From: Pseudomonas delhiensis
GTDB taxonomy: Bacteria > Pseudomonadota > Gammaproteobacteria > Pseudomonadales > Pseudomonadaceae
Assembly: GCF_900187975.1 (NCBI RefSeq)
Contig: NZ_FZPC01000003.1
Location: 62,001 to 126,000 of the forward strand
DNA: 64,000 bases
Reading direction: 5' to 3'
The position numbers and the translations under genes were made by a program. Positions 10,902 through 19,712 of the stretch are shown here, piece by piece. Below the pieces are notes generated by a model. It was not told the origin of the DNA. It saw only the letters and a program-made list of their open reading frames with translations, and did no database searches. Each line of letters starts with the position of its first letter. Positions within the stretch are counted from its first letter, which is position 1.

Positions 10902-11351
10902 TCAGCCCTTGCGGATCAGCCAGATGCCCACGCCGATGGCGGCCAGGCCGGCGAGCTTCATGGCGCTGACCGGGTTCTCCTTGAAGCCGGCCCAGCCGAA
11001 GTGGTCCAGGCTCATGGCCATGCCCAGCTGGCCGGCCAGCACCAGCACCATGAACAGCAGGGCGCCCACCCGCGGCGCGGCGAAGGCGGCGATGAAGATG
11101 AAGAACATGCCGAGGAAGCCGCCGCACCAGTGCCACCAGTGCAAAGAGCGCAGCGCCTGCAGGGCGGGGAGCTCGCGGTTGGCCAGGGTCAGCACCAGCA
11201 GGCCGAGGGTGCCGACGAAGAAGGAGATCAGCGCGGCGGCCAGCACGCTGGACACCTGCTTGGCCAACTGGCCGTTGATGCCCGCCTGCAGCGGCAGGCA
11301 GGCGCCGGCGATCAGCGGCAGGACGAACATCCACCAGGGCGGCGTGGGCAT
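10902..11351 (-). CDS. DMT-superfamily transporter, YdcZ/DUF606 family
   Basis: A 149-residue, five-helix membrane protein of the DUF606 half-transporter type. Hydrophobic segments lie near residues 7-25, 35-55, 72-92, 97-115 and 128-146. The conserved opening is PLIAGACLPLQAGINGQLAK and the closing helix is LAGLAAIGVGIWLIRKG. Members are thought to work as homo- or heterodimers in small-molecule export, with unknown substrate. GGAG four bases before the ATG supports the start. It is divergent from the SRPBCC gene. Confidence 0.88.
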   Translation of the reverse strand: MPTPPWWMFVLPLIAGACLPLQAGINGQLAKQVSSVLAAALISFFVGTLGLLVLTLANRELPALQALRSLHWWHWCGGFLGMFFIFIAAFAAPRVGALLFMVLVLAGQLGMAMSLDHFGWAGFKENPVSAMKLAGLAAIGVGIWLIRKG

Positions 11352-11440
11352 GGGGTACTCCTTGGCAGTCGAAGCGAAAAGAACAGCCGGCTAGTATGCA
11401 CCAGACCGGAGCAACGCTCCCGCCTCGCTGGAGAGAAACC

Positions 11441-11875
11441 ATGGGCACCTTCGCTTCCCGTACCCTGGCCGTGCGCATCGAGCGCCCCTGGCAGGTGGCC
11501 TACGACTTCCTCGCCGAACCGCGCAACTTCCCGCGCTGGGCCTCGGGCCTGTGCAGCGCCATCGAGCCGCTGGACGATGATCACTGGCTGGCGCAGACGC
11601 CGCAGGGGGCGCTGCGGGTGCACTTCTCGCCACGCAACCCGTTCGGCGTGCTGGACCACGACGTGCTGCCGGACGACGCGCCACCGGTGCACATCCCCCT
11701 GCGGCTGATCGCCAACGGCGACGGCTGCGAGTTGCTGCTGACCCTGCTGCGCCAGCCGGCGATGGACGACGCCACCTTCGCGCGCGACGCGCAGTGGGTG
11801 GAAAAGGACCTGGGGGCGATCAAGGCGCTGCTGGAGTCCGAGGAGCTGCCCTGGCCGATGGGGTTTTCGCCGTGA
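11441..11875 (+). CDS. SRPBCC-family (START-like) small protein
   Basis: A 144-residue protein with the SRPBCC helix-grip pattern: a first strand TLAVRIERPWQVAYDFLAEPRNFPRWASGL, alternating beta strands (WLAQTPQGALRVHFSPRNPFGVLDHDVLP) and a long C-terminal helix (FARDAQWVEKDLGAIKALLESEE). Such folds bind hydrophobic ligands or act as cyclases. No ligand can be assigned. GGAGAG precedes the chosen ATG by 6 bases, whereas the frame 15 codons upstream has no ribosome site. Confidence 0.82.
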   Translation: MGTFASRTLAVRIERPWQVAYDFLAEPRNFPRWASGLCSAIEPLDDDHWLAQTPQGALRVHFSPRNPFGVLDHDVLPDDAPPVHIPLRLIANGDGCELLLTLLRQPAMDDATFARDAQWVEKDLGAIKALLESEELPWPMGFSP

Positions 11876-11929
11876 CCGGGTTGGTGCTTCGAGGTTGAAC
11901 GCCGTGCATGCCTGGGGCCAAGGTCAGGC

Positions 11930-11957
11930 GGCGTATAACCGCGAACGGTTATACGCC
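11930..11957. repeat. 28-bp hairpin of the ATAACCG family, copy 3
   Basis: Perfect 12-bp arms GGCGTATAACCG and CGGTTATACGCC around CGAA, followed by CTACG exactly as at 3083-3110. Confidence 0.75.
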
Positions 11958-11987
11958 CTACGCCACTTGTAGGCGTCGCTGCTTTTC

Positions 11988-12214
11988 GTAGGAGCGAGCT
12001 TGCTCGCGAATGGGGTTTTCCGGTTGCTCTTGAGCTGGGTTTGAGCGCTTTCCCTCTCCCCAGCCTTCTCCCTGAAGGGAGAGGGGGCTTGTCCGTGCCG
12101 AGAAAGGATTTGGTGTCAGCCGGGAGCTCGGTACAAGCCGGCTAACACAGAAACACCAGCGCACGCCGAACGGTCCCCTCTCCCTTCAGGGAGAGGGTTA
12201 GGGAGAGGGCGCTC
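11988..12214. repeat. Composite REP element, copy A, in a 378-base gene-free gap
   Basis: A GCGAGCTTGCTCGC REP (11988-12011) is followed by a block (12052-12214) bounded by CCCTCTCCC-type hairpins facing each other. Its interior of about 100 bases (starting GGCTTGTCCGTGCCGAG) is nearly identical to 43757-43846. No gene is visible between the SRPBCC and fadH-like genes. Confidence 0.75.
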
Positions 12215-12253
12215 TTCGGAATAGCACCACCCTCCCCAACGAAACACACCCCC

Positions 12254-14281
12254 TCACAACCGCGCCGCCAATTCCGCCCCCTCGCGTATCGCCCGCTTGG
12301 CATCCAGCTCCCGCGCCAGGCGGGCGCCGCCGATGATGTGGTGGCGCAGGTTCTCCGCCGCCTGGGTGGGTTGCAGTTCCAGCAGCGGTTCCTGGCCGGC
12401 GCAGACCACCACGTTGTCCACCTCCAGGCACTGCTCGCGGCCTTCCACGCGGATGTGCAGGCCGGCGTCGTCGATGCGCAGGTATTCCACGCCGCCCAGC
12501 ATCCGCACCTGGTGGTGCTTCAGGTGGGCGCGGTGCACCCAGCCGCTGGTCTTGCCCAGGCCGGCGCCGGGCGTGCCCGGCTTGCGCTGCAGCAGCCATA
12601 GCTGGCGTTTCGGCGTGATCGGCGTGGGCTCGCGCAGCCCGCCGGGGGTGCTGTTGTCCAGGTCGATGCCCCATTCGCCCAGCCACTGGCCCAGCGGCTG
12701 CGGGCCTTCGCCCTCGGCGAGCAGGTAGCTGGCGACGTCGAAGCCGATGCCGCCGGCGCCGATCAGCGCCACCCGCCTGCCCACCGGCGCGCCCTTCAGC
12801 ACGTCCAGGTAGCCGAGCACCCTGGGGTGGCCGATGCCCGGCAGCTTCAGCGCCCGCGGGCGGATGCCGGTGGCGACTATCACCTCGTCGAACTGCCCTT
12901 GCAGCTCGCCGCGGGCGATGCGCCGGTTCAACTGCAGGTCCACGCCCAGCTCGGCCAGGCGCACGGCGAAGTAGCGCAGGGTTTCGCCGAATTCTTCCTT
13001 GCCGGGGATGCGCCTGGCCAGGTTGAACTGCCCGCCGATCTCGCCAGCGGCCTCGAACAGGCTGACGCGGTGGCCGCGCTCGGCCGCCACGCAGGCCGCC
13101 GAGAGCCCGGCGGGCCCCGCGCCTATCACGGCGATGCGCTTGGGCTGGCGCGCCCTGCGGTAGCGCAGCTCGGTCTCGTGGGCGGCGCGCGGGTTGACCA
13201 GGCAGCTGGCGCGGCGGTTGGCGAAGGCGTGGTCGAGGCAGGCCTGGTTGCAGGCGATGCAGGTGTTGATGCGCCCGGGCTGGCCGGCGGCGGCCTTCTG
13301 CACGAACTGCGGGTCGGCCAGCAGCGGCCGGGCCAGGGACACCAGGTCGGCCTGGCCGCTGGCGAGCAGCGCCTCGGCCACCTCCGGGGTGTTGATGCGG
13401 TTGCTGGCGATCAGCGGGATGCGCAGCTCGCGGCGCAGGCGCGCGGTCACCTCGGCGAAGGCCGCCCGCGGCACCGAGGTGACGATGGTCGGCACCCGCG
13501 ACTCGTGCCAGCCGAAGCCGCTGTTGAGCACATCGACGCCGGCCGCCTGCAGCGCCAGGGCCACCTGGCGCACCTCGTCCCAGGTGTTGCCGCCTTCCAC
13601 CAGGTCGAGCAGCGACAGCCGGTAGCCGATGACGAAGCGCTCGCCCAGCGCGCGGCGGATGCGCCGGACGATCTCCAGCGGCAGGCGCATGCGGTTCTCC
13701 AGGCTGCCGCCCCAGCGGTCCTGGCGGCGGTTGCCGCGCGGGCAGAGGAACTGGTTCAGCAGGTAGCCCTCGCTGCCCATGATTTCCACGCCGTCGTAGC
13801 CGGCGGCGCGGGCCAGGCGCGCGCAGCGGCTGAAGGCGGCGATGGTGCGGGCGATGCCGCGCTCGGACAGCTCGCGCGGGGCGAACCAGCTGATCGGCGA
13901 CTTGAGCGCCGAGGCCGAGACCACCAGCGGGTGGTAGCCGTAGCGCCCGGCGTGGAGGATCTGCAGCAGGATGCGCCCGCCCTCGGCGTGCACCGCCTGG
14001 GTCAGGCGGCGGTGCGCCGGCACCTGCAGGCTGTTGGTGAGGTCGCTGCCCAGCGGCAGCAGCCAGCCCTCGCGGTTGGGCGCGAAGCCGCCGGTGACGA
14101 TCAGCCCCACGCCGCCGCGGGCGCGCTCGCGGTAGTAGGCGGCGAGCTTGCCGAAGTCCCACAGGCGGTCCTCCAGGCCGGTGTGCATGGAACCCATGAC
14201 CACGCGGTTGCGCAGGTGCAGCGGGCCGACCTGGAGCGGGGCGAGCAGGTGGGGGTAGGGGCTGGCGTCGGTGGCGTGCAT
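12254..14281 (-). CDS. fadH: NADPH-dependent 2,4-dienoyl-CoA reductase (FadH-type)
   Basis: A 675-residue flavo-iron-sulfur enzyme that reduces 2,4-dienoyl-CoA during beta-oxidation of unsaturated fatty acids. An Old-Yellow-Enzyme TIM barrel (residues 1 to about 350, with LLQILHAGRYGYHP and GSEGYLLNQFL) binds FMN. Next come 4Fe-4S cysteines in CIACNQAC and SCLVNPRA, then an FAD domain starting AVIGAGPAGLSAACVAAERGH and an NADPH domain starting ALIGAGGIGFDVASYLL. The length is close to E. coli FadH. The ATG was chosen because GAGG lies 6 bases upstream. A different dienoate or enoate substrate is possible. Confidence 0.9.
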   Translation of the reverse strand: MHATDASPYPHLLAPLQVGPLHLRNRVVMGSMHTGLEDRLWDFGKLAAYYRERARGGVGLIVTGGFAPNREGWLLPLGSDLTNSLQVPAHRRLTQAVHAEGGRILLQILHAGRYGYHPLVVSASALKSPISWFAPRELSERGIARTIAAFSRCARLARAAGYDGVEIMGSEGYLLNQFLCPRGNRRQDRWGGSLENRMRLPLEIVRRIRRALGERFVIGYRLSLLDLVEGGNTWDEVRQVALALQAAGVDVLNSGFGWHESRVPTIVTSVPRAAFAEVTARLRRELRIPLIASNRINTPEVAEALLASGQADLVSLARPLLADPQFVQKAAAGQPGRINTCIACNQACLDHAFANRRASCLVNPRAAHETELRYRRARQPKRIAVIGAGPAGLSAACVAAERGHRVSLFEAAGEIGGQFNLARRIPGKEEFGETLRYFAVRLAELGVDLQLNRRIARGELQGQFDEVIVATGIRPRALKLPGIGHPRVLGYLDVLKGAPVGRRVALIGAGGIGFDVASYLLAEGEGPQPLGQWLGEWGIDLDNSTPGGLREPTPITPKRQLWLLQRKPGTPGAGLGKTSGWVHRAHLKHHQVRMLGGVEYLRIDDAGLHIRVEGREQCLEVDNVVVCAGQEPLLELQPTQAAENLRHHIIGGARLARELDAKRAIREGAELAARL

Positions 14282-14479
14282 GCTGGCCTCATCGGCAGGG
14301 CGATGACGGCACCATAGGAAGTTGCGCGGCGCCGGTGAACGGCCCGGCTGACGGCCGCGCCGGGCATTTGGGCCAAGCCGCCGCGCTTGACAGCCGGCAT
14401 GGCGGGCACACACTGGAAAGAGCGGGAAGGCAGCTTTCGCCATCCCCGGTTCCTTGACCGGCTTCCGCGGGAGGTTGTC

Positions 14480-14674
14480 ATGAACGGCACAAGAAGAAAG
14501 CACCTGCGGCACTACCGCCACTACCTGCTCGCCGCGCTGCTGGGCCTGCTCCTGCTGGGCCTGCACGAGACCGTCAACCAGGACCTGCAGCCCTCCTGCC
14601 TGGGCGACGAGGGCCAATTGATCTGTTCCTACCCCTCGCGTACCGATTTGCAGGTACTGCTTTATTTCCGCTGA
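14480..14674 (+). CDS. Small single-pass membrane protein, unknown
   Basis: I do not recognise this 64-residue ORF. It has a strong GGGAGG ribosome site six bases before its ATG, a basic N terminus (RRKHLRHYRHY), one hydrophobic helix (about residues 16-28, LLAALLGLLLLGL) and two cysteines in the C-terminal, probably periplasmic, tail (SCLG and LICSY) that could form a disulfide. It lies 170 bases upstream of the formate dehydrogenase operon on the same strand. No connection beyond position is shown. Confidence 0.6.
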   Translation: MNGTRRKHLRHYRHYLLAALLGLLLLGLHETVNQDLQPSCLGDEGQLICSYPSRTDLQVLLYFR

Positions 14675-14757
14675 GCAGGCCCGCGCGGGCTGACCTGGGT
14701 CAGGGAAGCGGCTCGGCCTTTTCAGGCAGAGTGCTCGGCCGCGCCTGCTGGCGCTGC

Positions 14758-14774
14758 CTGGCGCAATGCGCCAG
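14758..14774. promoter_or_regulatory. Palindromic operator candidate upstream of fdnG
   Basis: CTGGCGCAATGCGCCAG is a perfect 17-base palindrome 71 bases before the fdnG start, just upstream of an AT-rich GGCTATCTTTTAAT stretch. Its position suits a regulator site for the fdn operon. The regulator is unknown. Confidence 0.4.
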
Positions 14775-14844
14775 GTTGGCTATCTTTTAATCAGAGGCGC
14801 CTGGCCAGGTACTGGGCGCCCTTTGCCTGATCAGGAGACGCACG

Positions 14845-17800
14845 ATGGACATGAACCGTCGGCAATTCTTCAAGGTCGCCGCCGTCGGCCTTGGAGGATC
14901 CAGCCTTGCGGCCCTCGGCATGGCGCCACCGGAAGCCTTCGCCGAACAGATTCGCCACTTCAAGCTCGAACGCACCACCGAGACCCGCAACACCTGCACC
15001 TACTGCTCGGTAGGCTGCGGCATCCTCATGTACAGCCAGGGGGATGCGGCCAAGAACGTCACCCAGAACATCATCCACATCGAGGGCGACGGCGACCATC
15101 CGGTCAACCGCGGCACCCTCTGCCCGAAGGGCGCGGGCCTGCTCGACTTCATCCACAGCCCCAACCGCCTGAAGTACCCGCAGATCCGCGAGCCGGGCTC
15201 CAGCGAATGGAAGCGCATCGAATGGGACGAGGCGCTGGACCGCATCGCCCGGCTGATGAAGGACGACCGCGACGCCAACTTCATCGAGAAGAACGCCCAG
15301 GGCCAGACGGTGAACCGCTGGCTGACCACCGGCTTCCTGGCCGCCTCGGCGTCTTCCAACGAAGCCGGCTACATCACCCACAAGGTGGTGCGCTCCCTCG
15401 GCATCCTGGGGTTCGATAACCAAGCGCGTGTCTGACACGGCCCGACGGTGGCAAGTCTTGCCCCGACGTTTGGCCGTGGAGCCATGACCAACCACTGGAC
15501 CGACATCAAGAATGCCGATCTGATCCTCATCATGGGCGGCAACGCGGCCGAGGCGCACCCCTGCGGCTTCAAGTGGGTGACCGAAGCCAAGGCGCACAAC
15601 AAGGCGCGCCTGCTGGTGGTGGACCCGCGCTTCACCCGCTCGGCCTCGGTGGCCGACTACTACGCGCCCATCCGCACGGGGACGGACATCGCCTTCCTCG
15701 GCGGGCTGATCAGCTACCTGATCGAGAACGGCAAGTACCAGAAGGAATACGTCGAGCACTACACCGACGCGGCCTTCATCGTGCAGGAAGGCTTCGGCTT
15801 CGAGGACGGCCTGTTCAACGGCTACGACGCCGAGAAGCGCAGCTACCCGGACAAGTCCGCGTGGAACTACGAGCGCGGCGAGGACGGCTTCGCCAAGGTC
15901 GACCCGACGCTGCAGCACCCGCGCTGCGTGTTCAACCTGATGCGCCAGCACTACAGCCGCTACACGCCGGATCTGGTCAGCAGTATCTGCGGCACGCCCA
16001 AGGACATGATGCTCAAGATCTGGGCCGAGATCGCCGAGACCTCGGCGCCCGGCAAGGCCATGACCATCATGTACGCCCTGGGCTGGACGCAGCACTCGGT
16101 GGGCGCGCAGATGATCCGCACCGGCGCCATGGTGCAACTGCTGCTGGGCAACATCGGCATGCCCGGCGGCGGCATCAACGCCCTGCGCGGCCACTCCAAC
16201 ATCCAGGGCCTGACCGATCTGGGGCTGCTCTCCAACCTGCTGCCGGGCTACCTGACCCTGGCCATGGACGCCGAGCAGGACTACGCCGCCTACATCGCCA
16301 AGCGCACCGCCAAGCCGCTGCGCCCGGGGCAGCTGTCCTACTGGCAGAACTACGGCAAGTTCCACGTCAGCCTGATGAAGTCCTGGTTCGGCAAGGCCGC
16401 CACGGCCGAGAACAACTGGTGCTACGACTGGCTGCCCAAGCTCGACATGCCCGGCGCCGGCTACGACGTGCTGCGGGTGTTCGACATGATGTACCAGGGC
16501 AAGGTCAACGGGTACTTCTGCCAGGGCTTCAACCCCATCGCCTCCTTCCCCAACAAGGCCAAGGTCGGCGCCGCGCTGGCCAAGCTCAAGTGGCTGGTGA
16601 TCATGGACCCGCTGGCCACCGAGACCTCGGAGTTCTGGCGCAACGCCGGCGACTTCAACGACGTCGACACCCAGGCCATCCAGACCACGGTGATCCGCCT
16701 GCCCACCACCTGCTTCGCCGAGGAGGACGGCTCCATCGTCAACTCCGGGCGCTGGCTGCAGTGGCACTGGAAGGGCGGCGAGCCGCCGGGCCAGGCGCGC
16801 CCGGACATCGCCATCATGGCCGGGCTGTACCATCGCCTGCGCACGCTGTACGCGAAGGAGGGCGGCAAGTTCCCCGACGCCATCCTCGGCCTCGACTGGC
16901 CCTACCAGCGGCCGGACGACCCGAGCCCCGAAGAGCTGGCCAAGGAGTTCAACGGCAAGGCCCTGGCCGACCTGGTGGACCCGAAGAACGGCATGGTCCT
17001 GGCCAAGGCCGGCGAGCAGCTCCCCGGCTTCGCGTTGCTGCGCGACGACGGCAGCACCGCCAGCGGCTGCTGGATCTTCGCCGGCTCCTGGACGGCCCAG
17101 GGCAACCAGATGGCCCGCCGCGACAACGCCGACCCCTACGCCATGGGCCAGACCCTCGGCTGGGCCTGGGCCTGGCCGGCCAACCGGCGCATCCTTTACA
17201 ACCGCGCCTCGGCCGACCTTTCCGGCAAGCCGTGGGACCCGGTCAAGAAACGCCTGGTGTGGTGGAACGGCAAGGCCTGGGGCGGCACCGACGTGCCCGA
17301 CTACAAGCCCGACGTGCCGCCGGAAGCGGGCATGAACCCGTTCATCATGAACCCCGAGGGGGTGGCGCGCTTCTTCGCCGTGGACAAGATGGCCGAGGGG
17401 CCCTTCCCCGAGCACTATGAGCCGTTCGAGACGCCCATCGGCATCAACCCGCTGCACAGGGACAACCCCAAGGCCACCAGCAACCCGGCCGCGCGGGTGT
17501 TCAAGAACGACATGGAAGTCTTCGGCAAGGCCGACGAGTTCCCCTACGCGGCCACCACCTACCGCCTCACCGAGCACTTCCACTTCTGGACCAAGCATTG
17601 CCGCCTGAATGCGATCACCCAGCCGGAACAGTTCGTCGAGATCGGCGAGGCGCTGGCCAAGGAGCTGGGGATAGCGGCCGGCGACCGTGTGAAGGTCTCC
17701 TCCAACCGCGGCTACATCAAGGCCGTGGCGGTGGTGACCAAGCGCATCCGCCCGCTGCAGGTCGACGGCAAGACCGTGCACCACGTCGGCATCCCGCTGC

Positions 17801-17940
17801 ACTGGGGCTTCGCCGGGGTGGCCCGCAACGGCTACCTGACCAACACCCTGACGCCCTTCGTCGGCGACGGCAACACGCAGACGCCGGAGTTCAAGTCGTT
17901 CCTGGTCAACGTCGAGAAAATCAGCGGAGGTGAGGCATGA
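14845..17940 (+). CDS. fdnG: Formate dehydrogenase-N major subunit, selenocysteine-containing
   Basis: A 1031-residue molybdopterin (bis-MGD) catalytic subunit that oxidises formate to CO2 in the periplasm and feeds electrons to the quinone pool. The N terminus is a twin-arginine signal ([12 protein letters not shown]). Cysteines C51, C54, C58 and C93 bind a 4Fe-4S cluster. The frame is interrupted only by TGA at 15433-15435, codon 197, in the invariant context [25 protein letters not shown], so it is selenocysteine rather than a stop. The correct bSECIS hairpin follows. Annotation pipelines will tend to split this gene into ORFs ending at 15435 and starting near 15448. It overlaps fdnH by four bases. 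Confidence 0.98.
15433..15478 (+). promoter_or_regulatory. bSECIS element directing UGA-Sec decoding
   Basis: TGA at 15433 is followed by an outer stem CACGGCC (15436-15442) with GGCCGTG (15472-15478), and an apical hairpin CGG-T-GGCAA-GTC-TTGCC-CCG (15446-15465). The unpaired T at 15449 is nucleotide 17 counted from the U of UGA, the position of the bulged U17 that SelB recognises in E. coli SECIS hairpins, and the loop is GUC. The structure was read by eye. Confidence 0.9.
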
Positions 17941-18869
17941 GCACGCAGGACATCCATGCCCGTTCGGCCACCACCACGCCGATGCCCTCGGTGCGCAACC
18001 AGCAGGAGGTGGCCAAGCTCATCGACGTGTCCAAGTGCATCGGCTGCAAGGCCTGCCAGGTGGCCTGCTCGGAATGGAACGAGCTGCGCGACGAGGTGGG
18101 CCACAACCACGGGGTGTACGACAACCCCCTGGACCTGACGGCCGACTCCTGGACGGTGATGCGCTTCACCGAGCACGAGAACCCCAACGGCAACCTCGAG
18201 TGGCTGATCCGCAAGGACGGCTGCATGCACTGCGCCGAGCCGGGCTGCCTGAAGGCCTGCCCGAGCCCGGGGGCGATCGTGAAGTACGCCAACGGCATCG
18301 TCGACTTCAACCAGGACCACTGCATCGGCTGCGGCTACTGCATCACTGGCTGCCCGTTCGACATCCCGCGCATCTCGCAGAAGGACCACAAGGCCTACAA
18401 GTGCACCCTGTGTTCCGACCGCGTCAGCGTGGGCATGGAGCCGGCCTGCGTGAAGACCTGCCCGACCGGGGCCATCGTCTTCGGCACCAAGGACGCCATG
18501 AAGGAGCACGCCGCCGAACGCATCGAGGACCTCAAGTCGCGCGGCTTCGAGCACGCCGGCCTGTACGACCCCGAAGGGGTGGGCGGCACCCACGTGATGT
18601 ACGTGCTGCACCACAACGACCAGCCCTCGCTGTATGCCGGCCTGCCCGACAAGCCGGCCATCAGCCCGATGGTCAGCCTGTGGAAGGGCATCACCAAGCC
18701 GCTGGGCCTGCTGGCCATGGGCGCGGTGGTGCTGGCCGGGTTCTTCCACTACACCCGCATCGGCCCCAACCGCACGGAAGAGGACGAGGAGCCGGGGCCT
18801 GGGCCGGAAGCGCCGGTGCACAAGGTCGACCCCTCGGTGCACAGCTATGACCCGCGTGACCCGCGCTGA
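17937..18869 (+). CDS. fdnH: Formate dehydrogenase-N iron-sulfur (beta) subunit
   Basis: A 310-residue electron-transfer subunit carrying four 4Fe-4S clusters. Cysteine sets are visible as [11 protein letters not shown] (C34-C44), [30 protein letters not shown] and CTLCSDR...CVKTCP. A single C-terminal transmembrane helix (about residues 254-272, [17 protein letters not shown]) anchors it on the periplasmic side, as in E. coli FdnH. It passes electrons from FdnG to the haem b subunit FdnI. It starts within the fdnG stop (ATGA). The tail after the helix is acidic and proline-rich. Confidence 0.97.
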   Translation: MSTQDIHARSATTTPMPSVRNQQEVAKLIDVSKCIGCKACQVACSEWNELRDEVGHNHGVYDNPLDLTADSWTVMRFTEHENPNGNLEWLIRKDGCMHCAEPGCLKACPSPGAIVKYANGIVDFNQDHCIGCGYCITGCPFDIPRISQKDHKAYKCTLCSDRVSVGMEPACVKTCPTGAIVFGTKDAMKEHAAERIEDLKSRGFEHAGLYDPEGVGGTHVMYVLHHNDQPSLYAGLPDKPAISPMVSLWKGITKPLGLLAMGAVVLAGFFHYTRIGPNRTEEDEEPGPGPEAPVHKVDPSVHSYDPRDPR

Positions 18870-18921
18870 GCGGCCATGACGAACCGCCGCGCTCCCCCGG
18901 GAGCGCGGCCGGGAGAGCAGC

Positions 18922-19548
18922 ATGAAAAAAGACATCCAACGCTATACCGCCAACGAGCGCAGCAACCACTGGCTGGTGGCGATTCTCTTCATCCTCGCCG
19001 GCCTGTCGGGGCTGGCGCTGTTCCACCCGGCGCTGTTCTGGCTCAGCCAGCTGTTCGGCGGCGGGCCCTGGACGCGCATCCTGCACCCCTTCCTGGGGCT
19101 GGCGATGTTCGTGTTCTTCCTCGGCCTGGTGCTGCGCTTCGCCCACCACAACCTGCTCGACCGCGGCGACGTGCAGTGGCTCAAGCAGTGGCGCGACGTG
19201 GTCGGCAACCGCGAGGAGAACCTCCCCGCGGTGGGCCGCTACAACGCCGGGCAGAAGCTGCTGTTCTGGACCCTGCTGCTGTGCATGCTGGTGCTGCTGG
19301 TGACCGGCTTCGTGATCTGGCGCCAGTACTTCAGCGCCTGGTTCGGCATCGACGTCATCCGCCTGGCCGCGCTGCTGCACGCCTTCGCCGCCTTCGTGCT
19401 GATCTGCAGCATCATCGTGCACATCTACGCCGGCATCTGGGTCAAGGGCTCCATGGGCGCGATGCTCTATGGTTGGGTCAGCCGCGCCTGGGCGCGCAAG
19501 CACCACGCCGCCTGGCTGAAGAGCGTGGACAAGGGCGAGGGCCACTGA
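18922..19548 (+). CDS. fdnI: Formate dehydrogenase-N cytochrome b556 (gamma) subunit
   Basis: A 208-residue membrane subunit with four helices (about residues 17-36, 52-74, 110-132 and 149-170) that holds two b haems and the menaquinone/ubiquinone site. The N-terminal motif YTANERSNHWLVAILFILAGLSGLALFHP supplies a haem histidine. HPFLGLAMFVFFLGLVLRFAHHN and LHAFAAFVLICSIIVHIYAGIWVKGS supply the others. It completes fdnGHI, 52 bases after fdnH, with GGGAGAG before the ATG. Confidence 0.96.
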   Translation: MKKDIQRYTANERSNHWLVAILFILAGLSGLALFHPALFWLSQLFGGGPWTRILHPFLGLAMFVFFLGLVLRFAHHNLLDRGDVQWLKQWRDVVGNREENLPAVGRYNAGQKLLFWTLLLCMLVLLVTGFVIWRQYFSAWFGIDVIRLAALLHAFAAFVLICSIIVHIYAGIWVKGSMGAMLYGWVSRAWARKHHAAWLKSVDKGEGH

Positions 19549-19563
19549 CCGCCCCGCCGTCCT

Positions 19564-19659
19564 GTAGGCGCGAGCTTGCTCGCGAACCCCCATGGGCACG
19601 GCATCCACCGATACACCGAACAATCCCCTCTCCCTCAGGGAGAGGGCTAGGGAGAGGGG
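19564..19659. repeat. REP hairpins between fdnI and fdhE
   Basis: A GCGAGCTTGCTCGC REP at 19564-19587, then CCCTCTCCCTCAGGGAGAGGG with a GGGAGAGGGG tail at about 19625-19659. They may stabilise or limit the fdnGHI message before fdhE. Confidence 0.7.
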
Positions 19660-19712
19660 ACGCAGACACGGTCTTCAACCCCTCTCCAAAGCCCATCGCA
19701 AAGGAGTCCTGC

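Noticed and set aside
12198-14162. Alternative 654-codon minus-strand frame over fadH
   Set aside because: Arg/Ala/Pro/Gly-rich translation in a different phase from the recognisable FadH sequence.
12254-14617. 112-residue N-terminal extension of the FadH-type enzyme
   Set aside because: The extension overlaps the antisense small membrane ORF region, lacks similarity, and a good GAGG site precedes the internal ATG at 14281.
15433-15435. In-frame stop splitting the formate dehydrogenase into two ORFs (pseudogene or frameshift)
   Set aside because: The frame continues without shift, the context is the conserved Sec site, a bSECIS hairpin follows, and selA/selB/selC are nearby, so the codon is selenocysteine.
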